DNA of 64,000 nucleotides. Source: Candidatus Wallbacteria bacterium. GTDB lineage: Bacteria > Muiribacteriota > JAQTZZ01. The notes below the pieces were generated by a model that was not told the origin of the DNA, searched no databases, and saw nothing but the letters and a program-made list of their open reading frames with translations. The stretch spans positions 10,869 through 74,868 of the forward strand of contig JAQTZZ010000015.1 of the NCBI GenBank assembly GCA_028687545.1. The letters run 5' to 3'. A program made the translations under genes and the position numbers. Of this stretch, positions 60,501 to 64,000 are shown piece by piece (position 1 is the stretch's first letter; each line of letters begins with the position of its first letter).

Positions 60501-63500
60501 CCTCGAACTTCAGTGATACCATGGCCGAAAATGATACCACGATCAGCGGTACCTATGAAGCTGCTCTGCACAATCTAACGCTGAACCTGAGCCCGGCCGA
60601 GGTGGTAAACCAGGGCGCAGGCTGGAAACTTGCAGGCGAAAGCGCTTATCACAACAGTGGAGACAGTGTCCCTGTCCAGGAAGCAGACTACTATCATGTT
60701 GATTTCAGCCCACTTTATGGCTGGATATCTCCTGCTCTGAATGGCACCATGCCTGATACTGACCAGGTTTTCACTACAGTCTATTTTCCTATCAATCACG
60801 ACCTGATTGTGTCAGTCACCCCTGAAGCGGCTGTAGCTGCTGGTGCTAAATGGAGACTTTCGAGCGATCAGTTCTGGAGGAGCAGCTTTACTACAGTTCC
60901 TGTCCGTCAGGGCAGTAGCTTTGAGATAGTATTGTCACAAGCACCCGAATGGGTCGCCCAGGCAAATGTGACAGGCGTAATGGGAGAATCAGAAACTACT
61001 GAAACCGTCGTTTTTACAAAAAATATCTGGGATTCAATTACCAATGAGACCTTTTCAGCCAGGTATGGGCAAGCATCTGCTGTCTTCGACGAGAAACTAT
61101 GGATTAGCGGTGGTTGCGATGGAGTGAATTTGCTCAATGACGTGGTTTGCAGTTCAGACGGACTGGTCTGGCAATGCGCAACACCCGGAGCTGCATTCTG
61201 CCCACGATACGGACATACTCTCACAACATTCCAGGACAAGCTCTGGCTGATAGGCGGCAAAACTTCTTTAACTTTATCCGACATCTGGTCTTCAAGTGAC
61301 GGCATAACCTGGGAATGTTCAACAACAGAGGCTGTTTTTGGACCGAGATATGGGCAGAGTGTGCTTTCTTTTGCCGGCAAAATCTGGCTGATTGGTGGAA
61401 ATGACGGGTCAGGACCTAAAAATGACGTATGGTATTCGGAAGATGGAGCTGACTGGCAATTGGCTACTGCTGAAGCAACCTTCTGTCCCAGATGGGGTCA
61501 GGCTGCATGCGTTCATTCCGAAAAAATGTGGATATCTTCTGGGAACAGCGGTCTTTCCCTGCTGTCTGACGTATGGTATTCGGATGACGGGGTCAATTGG
61601 ATTGAAGCCACTGATAATGCAGCATTCAGCCCCAGGCAATTCGCCTCATGCATAAGCTTCAATAATGAAATCTGGCTGGCAGGCGGAGTCTTGAATCCGA
61701 CTTTTACCGAGTATGACGGTGCTTATTATCATTCTCAGAATGGTACGGACTGGGTTAAAGAAAACGACAATGAAATGAATTCTGCCAGAGCTTCGTATTC
61801 TTTGAATTTATTTCAGAACAAAGTCTGGATAGCTGCAGGGCTTAAACAAGGCCTTCCTTCAAGCGATGTCCTGTATTCAAGAGTGCCGTCAGTTTATCAT
61901 CAGATGACAGTGAATATTACACCGGCTGATGCGATAGCTGCAGGCGCCATGTGGAAACTGGCCGGTGAATCGACCTGGAGAAAGAGCGGAACCTATGTGC
62001 TGCTCAAGGAAGGAGATAATTATTCAATCACATGCAATAACGTGACAGGTTATTGCAGGTATGAAGATATTGTGGGCTCGGTAGGAACATCGGATTTTAC
62101 AGTTCCCGCCGATTACTCGACTGTTTACCATACCTTGATCGTCCAGCTTGGACCACAGGGAGCTCTGAATGCAGGTGCTTCCTGGAGATTGAACGGAGAA
62201 ACCGACTGGAGAGTAACAGGCAGTGGCGTACAAATCCAGGAAGGTTCTACACGCACAGTCGAACTACTGGCAGTAAACTGCTGGAAAACACCGGCTGACT
62301 TTGCCTTTACCATGAACGGATCTGACACTACAATCCAAAAGGAATATTCCCCTTACCATTATTTGACGATCAGCCTTGGTCCAACAGAGGCTGTCCAAAA
62401 TGGAGGAGCCTGGAGACTTTCCGGTGAATCTGACTGGAGAAGCTCAGAGACCAGTGTGCTGATACTGGAAAGTAATACCACCACAGTTGAACTCAGAACT
62501 CTTGCTGAATGGGATGCTCCGGCTGACTTTGCTTTCTATATGAACGATTCTGATGTTTCAATCAACAAGAACTATGCCCCTTATCATCATCTGAAGATCA
62601 ACCTTGGCCCGAGTGCTGCTGTTCAAGACGGCGGTGCCTGGAGGCTTTCCGGCGAATCGGACTGGAGAAGCTCTGAGACCAGCATATTGATTCTTGAAGG
62701 AAATTCCACCACAGTTGAGCTCAAAACACTTGAATGGTGGAACACACCTGCTGATTTTGCATATACCATGGGTGATTCTGATGAAACAATTGATAAAGAT
62801 TACAGCTTTTATCGTAACCTGACAATCAATCTCGGTCCTGCTGATGCTGTCCAGGACGGAGCCTCTTGGAGGCTTTCTGGTGAATCTGCCTGGAGAAACT
62901 CAGAGACAAGCGTGCAATTACCTGACAATCTGGCTGTTACAGTTGAATTAAAGACCATCGATTTTTGGAACGCACCCGAAGGTTTTTCTACATATCTTGC
63001 TGGAGCGGATCTGTCGCTGGATAAAACCTATACTCCTATATCGCATAAGTTAACAGTTTTCACAGGGCCTGATAATCTGCCTGAAGGCAGCGGCTGGAAA
63101 CTTTCAGGTGAGACGGAATGGAGAGAAAGCGGTTCTATTGCACAGGTGCAAGAAGGGAAAGAGTTCAACATCATATTCAATGACATCGACTGCTGGATTA
63201 TTCCTGCTCCAATCACCGAGACCATGGAAAATTCAGATCTCATCAAAAAAGCAGATTATCTGCCTATTTATCACAACCTGACAATAAACATTACACCACA
63301 GGATGCAATTGATTCTGGAGCAGGCTGGAAACTTTATACTGATACGGTTTTCAGAAACAGCGGCGATTCGGTTCAGATTCAGGAAGGCCAAAGTTACACT
63401 GTTCAATTCAAGGGAGAACTGACTGGATGGAATAAACCGGATGATATCACAAATGTAATGGGAAATTTAGACGTTTCTTCAGAAGTGGCTTATACAGGAA

Positions 63501-64000
63501 TTTACCATCTGTTATCCGTTTCTCTTGAACCACCTCAAGCTGTGGGCGAAGGAGCGCAGTGGAAACTTAGCTCAGATGAAACCTGGAGAAATGGTAATGA
63601 GCAAATTTCGTTACAAGAAGGAAATACTTATGAAATAGAATTCCAGACCATACCTGGCTGGGAGAAGCCAGGAAACATCTATAGCACTGTTTTTGACACT
63701 GATGACGTAAAAGTCGAGTCTTATGAGTCAATCCAACACAATTTGACAGTAAACATCAATCCTGAAAAAGCAGTGAATGCAGGCGCACAGTGGCGGCTTG
63801 CAGGAGAAATTGAATGGCGTGAAAGCGGCACTTCTGTGGAAATACAGGAAAGCAAAAGCTTTCACATCGAATTTAACCAGCCCTTTGGATGGATTGCACC
63901 TCAGGAAATTATTGGTTTTATGGGCGATGCAGACACTTTGGAATCAGGTGAATACGAGGCTGTCTGTCGAGATTTATGGGTCAATACGCTGCCTGATGAT
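51566..64000 (+). CDS. Giant secreted protein B: subtilase - Zn-PLC-like - repeats - two Kelch propellers (3' end outside window)
   Basis: Open for at least 4145 residues; no stop before the window ends. The start has a TAGGAGGGG ribosome-binding site and a signal peptide (1-28). A propeptide-like region (about 178-250) precedes a subtilisin domain with D285 (AVLDTGID), H318 (NGHGTHVSG) and S471 (SGTSAATAHVTG). A domain at about 540-950 has GRIAHLLQDMFVPAH (H750, D754, H760), as in zinc-dependent phospholipase C. Residues ~1027-1758 are the module shared with giant A. Then come 8 repeat units, a six-blade Kelch propeller (~2416-2690), 6 units, a second six-blade Kelch (~3164-3440) and at least 9 more units. 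A typical unit is HNLTVNINPEKAVNAGAQWR, ~75 residues long. Its role is probably a surface-bound or released lytic or adhesive machine. Confidence 0.82.
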   Translation, partial: MKVPGKKAVLLSLLFTLTFILLMQSIHAPKTISITSRKPSLDGGRIQSVENVSTERSPQKPANSPQKIQKSLENSAAHFLIKCSTSGPSLLSKISIINDSGEVQWEKGVTSECSEKVKVIPGNYKITVKNLFSTEVSVKDDHGKFFHLEKDQIKEILIQLQPQISVTKKKSYKDYDGFVPTQIMVGLKDSDKSKYEKVLNNHKVKYRLFEKRLLFIKAESSSVLNDAVIELNKENLVVMTEPDGIVKACSDNIDFSQWNLAAIGYKNSMAENLRSTKEIKIAVLDTGIDYNHEDFAGNILPGINFITPNTAPIDDNGHGTHVSGIIAAAHNGKGIDGIAPFAKIIPIKVLDQDGYGCYSILAEGIRFAADLQVDLINISLGGYGYSFALKDAVNYAISKGCLIVAAAGNDGITEPLFPASYNNVISVGALNKDGSIWVKSNQNKAVDFYAPGVDIVSLIPGNKYASYSGTSAATAHVTGIAALLLDTQTDRNPFLLNEKLKQLGSGCYLSGQSINLLGLDSANTLICANVVQDTTEALIGFCYEEENLVKALYDMDPDRQFHQWISGVALDVTNNNPDMDSEIYKYIGDKVLTETQVDGIYLHTFSGGEIGQVEGKYKIFNSTGFFPDPIPYSNIVVIPRIANNIIAPFVPYLPDYFNVYEDNNDIIEGSMEEDVYDIFNGLILNLNHRSILYHHFWDIKKYKINLSDNLGLFGAESASDRAEKLWTYALRYYKVGDSEQAYYLLGRIAHLLQDMFVPAHVHCDPHAPVIYGGPDQYEHYSGAYSYYSRFGSSSSAAFADYNLKPNDWNDLSSWEEKSSLFKLFYQAADYTGGWDSDDDLGEKKEGWVREEIRYKELLPKDADHPKPYWSDDRIYPLIPLNDEMYNQIRGMINDPDHYLVELSDLSQDACENKLGVNLIPRAIYQTAQLYKLFWEETHVGLSAFITPDDLSKKHLSDGVWKYKQKPDGKESDWLPQNKLVDVVPGDYVITAWEFSNEPYYFLESADYTKRVTVKEDLIVGLHYVKNSTLEVKANVPGYFDLLVGDPKFYWPDDGGYSGHGEIMLLCDVTSFDMFLNFLSDMYRTPKSASIGQSRKNQAPAQINPFNKNYAFSPQHTTVLSIGCTVPFGTYSVRPGNYWIKFNPLPGWQTPSGQFVRIATGETTVYGIYRESYYPLAGYTYSSGWLPISQGRWKITEPKGFENLVFKHGEMVELREGTAYTVVFMDVTGYKTPTPESVSGIAGSSSSPIGIYSPSFHNITVTIGPAEANHAGAYWSEIVSSPTLQIKSGETIQIQDAQPYSITFAKLKEYVPGFNDSYWEDGYWLAPSDVSGTMENADLNITVSYVQIMHNSQISVTPPEAVAAGAAFMLENLYDSWETDKTYSLPHKTQVRVAFRAATGWTAPAPADLILDQDNTYDFKYTRKMAGLSIIAYPSTLPRSDSGETRAWKLSTGTMETAWMSFDQSVTLTEGTQYQIVFKDAANGYATPGVISGTMTGATCCEYASYLPNAKWSLVKKDLPFYEYLLLDPDSFTVVTSNAVYHSNDSGNTWNLVASGSFTNLSNSIYFYQGQAYYATNRYQPWTGNLEFVLGQVGYTPSYHPAYGDMSLSMEHFGTPSDFYLHGICNDQSDSMHCNQYGLLHTTDFITYRYAGLPIEGLEHAALNCRFGSHGWYEYSPTGITPLWNDTAPDKASFSAGDHGLVTYVNYNHFYRVTSFESNKQHGYRQDISAISAGPAISGSMTRADGNISLVTQGHSNYSVPIPARLYRLQEQAQYSPVSVNIGPSGALQSGAGWRLKGEPRWRQSGGTVTVPDGSNFDIEFREVEGWNKPAAVSVSKEHEAVNLNVAYIEQPRINVQLYPQEGMWQFTNEPAGHWRASGSAYIGKFAAAWGNSNYINIRFKELPGYIAPVAQSLNIGSGSGEVELHYSYSHRRTLAVHIEPQDAIDNGVQWYVYGQTGFLNSDQTIEVFEGSTYCIAGTTISARIPGLRDPDPLTFDCKITADTPLTAVCNLVYRPDYCTIEVVIVPDFWSTIGGWKLAGEEGWRINGDKIKVRKGINTVVLFNKVDGAIEQKPISDVYFHDTTIYGQYSTKLQILQVSLTPEVVVEKGGWKLADEYYWRKSGDSIELEVGTTFEVQFCEVSGNYKKPDNIIGTMEIGTCSYIGQYQTKETAQCKLVMLITPETLLFSDIGWRFKEESEWRPFYGYVLRDENSTYELEFKTIPGWVSPGAVKGTITEDTVQVMLYSPAYHELTVKLSPDKACSAGAQWQLSGEESWHNSDDSVEVREGTVYKILFKTVYGWTKPLEDSGVIWNDTDFTGNYTLAGKSVSIDIWPEAAQSEMFWKLTTSQDWNRSGTYLNLPLGSTFEIEFSSSNSWLTPHTIKGCVGSSGWTGRVNCIARDFDWKCQNSYSNFEGRSHQTAVTFDDKLWIIGGLQGTRELADVWNSTDGMIWSRVTDNSAFGPRYSHLARVFNGKIWVIGGISNGTEENSVWCSGDGSAWTQANPDPGFSPRSGLSGDVFNGKLWVIGGRSSTNELKDIWNTADGINWTLVDDQPEFGRGEDRACVAYDGKLWLIGGIVDNSPTTEVWSSADGIDWQLVTSSAPFLPRYGHSVVVMNKALWLIGGLGFDENGSYVSNDVWYSFDGISWKKPWNNPGFGYRYYHASAVFKNKLWLIGGNDLQNDRNDVWSGDGIYHNLTVVLDPSAAVTSGASWKMPSDSSWRSSGTSVKIAENNGYTMELRTIQRWIEPALVLGGIGETDTTVELSYLPKMHALTVNLSPQGAVGDGAQWKLSSGSWHNSGDSVEIWEGSTYTIIYKNDIPGWSSPINYGTFMGESDEIIYGSYQAALRYLTINLTPAEAVTQGAGWRLAGESVYRSSGNSTPVQETKGFQLEFAPLYGWISPVLSSIMPCADQALTATFLPVNYRLTVNITPEIAIAGGAQWMLSDGSNWCNSGDSVEIREGAEFTVIYKNQIYGFRNPSNFSDTMAENDTTISGTYEAALHNLTLNLSPAEVVNQGAGWKLAGESAYHNSGDSVPVQEADYYHVDFSPLYGWISPALNGTMPDTDQVFTTVYFPINHDLIVSVTPEAAVAAGAKWRLSSDQFWRSSFTTVPVRQGSSFEIVLSQAPEWVAQANVTGVMGESETTETVVFTKNIWDSITNETFSARYGQASAVFDEKLWISGGCDGVNLLNDVVCSSDGLVWQCATPGAAFCPRYGHTLTTFQDKLWLIGGKTSLTLSDIWSSSDGITWECSTTEAVFGPRYGQSVLSFAGKIWLIGGNDGSGPKNDVWYSEDGADWQLATAEATFCPRWGQAACVHSEKMWISSGNSGLSLLSDVWYSDDGVNWIEATDNAAFSPRQFASCISFNNEIWLAGGVLNPTFTEYDGAYYHSQNGTDWVKENDNEMNSARASYSLNLFQNKVWIAAGLKQGLPSSDVLYSRVPSVYHQMTVNITPADAIAAGAMWKLAGESTWRKSGTYVLLKEGDNYSITCNNVTGYCRYEDIVGSVGTSDFTVPADYSTVYHTLIVQLGPQGALNAGASWRLNGETDWRVTGSGVQIQEGSTRTVELLAVNCWKTPADFAFTMNGSDTTIQKEYSPYHYLTISLGPTEAVQNGGAWRLSGESDWRSSETSVLILESNTTTVELRTLAEWDAPADFAFYMNDSDVSINKNYAPYHHLKINLGPSAAVQDGGAWRLSGESDWRSSETSILILEGNSTTVELKTLEWWNTPADFAYTMGDSDETIDKDYSFYRNLTINLGPADAVQDGASWRLSGESAWRNSETSVQLPDNLAVTVELKTIDFWNAPEGFSTYLAGADLSLDKTYTPISHKLTVFTGPDNLPEGSGWKLSGETEWRESGSIAQVQEGKEFNIIFNDIDCWIIPAPITETMENSDLIKKADYLPIYHNLTINITPQDAIDSGAGWKLYTDTVFRNSGDSVQIQEGQSYTVQFKGELTGWNKPDDITNVMGNLDVSSEVAYTGIYHLLSVSLEPPQAVGEGAQWKLSSDETWRNGNEQISLQEGNTYEIEFQTIPGWEKPGNIYSTVFDTDDVKVESYESIQHNLTVNINPEKAVNAGAQWRLAGEIEWRESGTSVEIQESKSFHIEFNQPFGWIAPQEIIGFMGDADTLESGEYEAVCRDLWVNTLPDD
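54645..56838 (+). repeat. Shared 2.2-kb coding module, copy in giant protein B
   Basis: Counterpart of 48203-50418. It begins at GCACTCTCGAAGTGAAA, immediately after the AT-rich N-terminal enzyme region. It contains three repeat units (ITVTIGPAEANHAGAYW, QISVTPPEAVAAGAAF, LSIIAYPSTLPRSDSGE) and the Asp-box propeller-like stretch. Confidence 0.88.

Noticed and set aside
56844-64000. Many short frames on both strands within the repeat array
   Set aside because: All lie within the single open plus-strand frame that runs to the window end; the frame was checked at several points by domain continuity.
44881-64000. Classifying the giant-protein locus as a known polymorphic toxin/immunity system
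   Set aside because: No toxin domain, RHS/CDI/T6SS marker or recognisable immunity family is present; the similarity is only in modular logic.

Overview
The window reads as a chromosomal segment of a diderm (Gram-negative-type) bacterium of roughly balanced base composition. The outer membrane is implied by a TolC-type channel with an RND pump, a TonB-dependent receptor and a CMP-KDO synthetase. A yicC / remA / gmk run, which is more familiar from Firmicutes and deep-branching phyla, sits beside them, and there are many secreted proteases. This mix suggests a poorly cultured phylum (Wallbacteria- or Riflebacteria-like lineages are a guess), but no rRNA or ribosomal-protein marker is present to settle it. 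I see no tRNA, rRNA, CRISPR array, transposase or phage gene.

Layout. 1-6.7 kb: the 3' end of a formylglycine-generating-enzyme-like gene, a secreted clostripain-family (C11) peptidase, a cell-surface lipoprotein with Ig/FN3-like domains, then the overlapping run yicC - unknown - remA - gmk. 6.7-11.1 kb (minus): trpS, a GAF/SpoIIE-type phosphatase, hflX and a HAD phosphatase, tightly packed. 11.3-15.8 kb: a second C11 peptidase, a HAMP-GAF-GGDEF cyclase and a glycosyltransferase. 15.8-18.3 kb (minus): two unrelated secreted-protein genes (a third C11 peptidase and a Tyr/Gly/His-rich protein), each with the same 74-bp repeat upstream and the same 171-bp structured repeat downstream. 18.3-26.3 kb (minus): a membrane GGDEF protein coupled to a 45-residue ORF, then a TetR - TolC - adaptor - RND - PII-like efflux operon with a palindromic operator. 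26.4-31.2 kb: a small charged protein, a pseudouridine synthase, glutamine synthetase, a rhomboid-like protein lacking the expected catalytic serine, and a YitT-type membrane protein.

31.2-37.1 kb: a STAND/TPR/winged-helix regulator preceded by four phased TGTTACA heptamers and a promoter that predicts a leaderless mRNA; a cobalamin riboswitch controlling a BtuB-like receptor; a REPIN-like repeat; and kdsB. 37.2-44.6 kb: a secreted TPR-CHAT protease, an ankyrin protein with a decayed partial copy behind it, and a von Willebrand A protein.

44.7-64 kb is the most unusual part. A unit of (upstream repeat - small exported protein - membrane protein - giant secreted protein) occurs twice in tandem. 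The giant proteins share a 2.2-kb middle module but carry different N-terminal enzyme domains: a papain-like NlpC/P60 or YiiX-type domain in the first, and a subtilisin plus zinc-phospholipase-C-like domain in the second. The first giant is cut short exactly where the second copy of the upstream repeat begins. The second runs past the window end (at least 4145 residues) with two six-blade Kelch propellers set in an array of about two dozen ~75-residue repeats. Sharp changes to AT-rich composition inside genes point to module exchange by recombination. Together with three C11 peptidases and the CHAT protein, this region makes the window an extracellular-protease-rich, modular surface or secretome locus.
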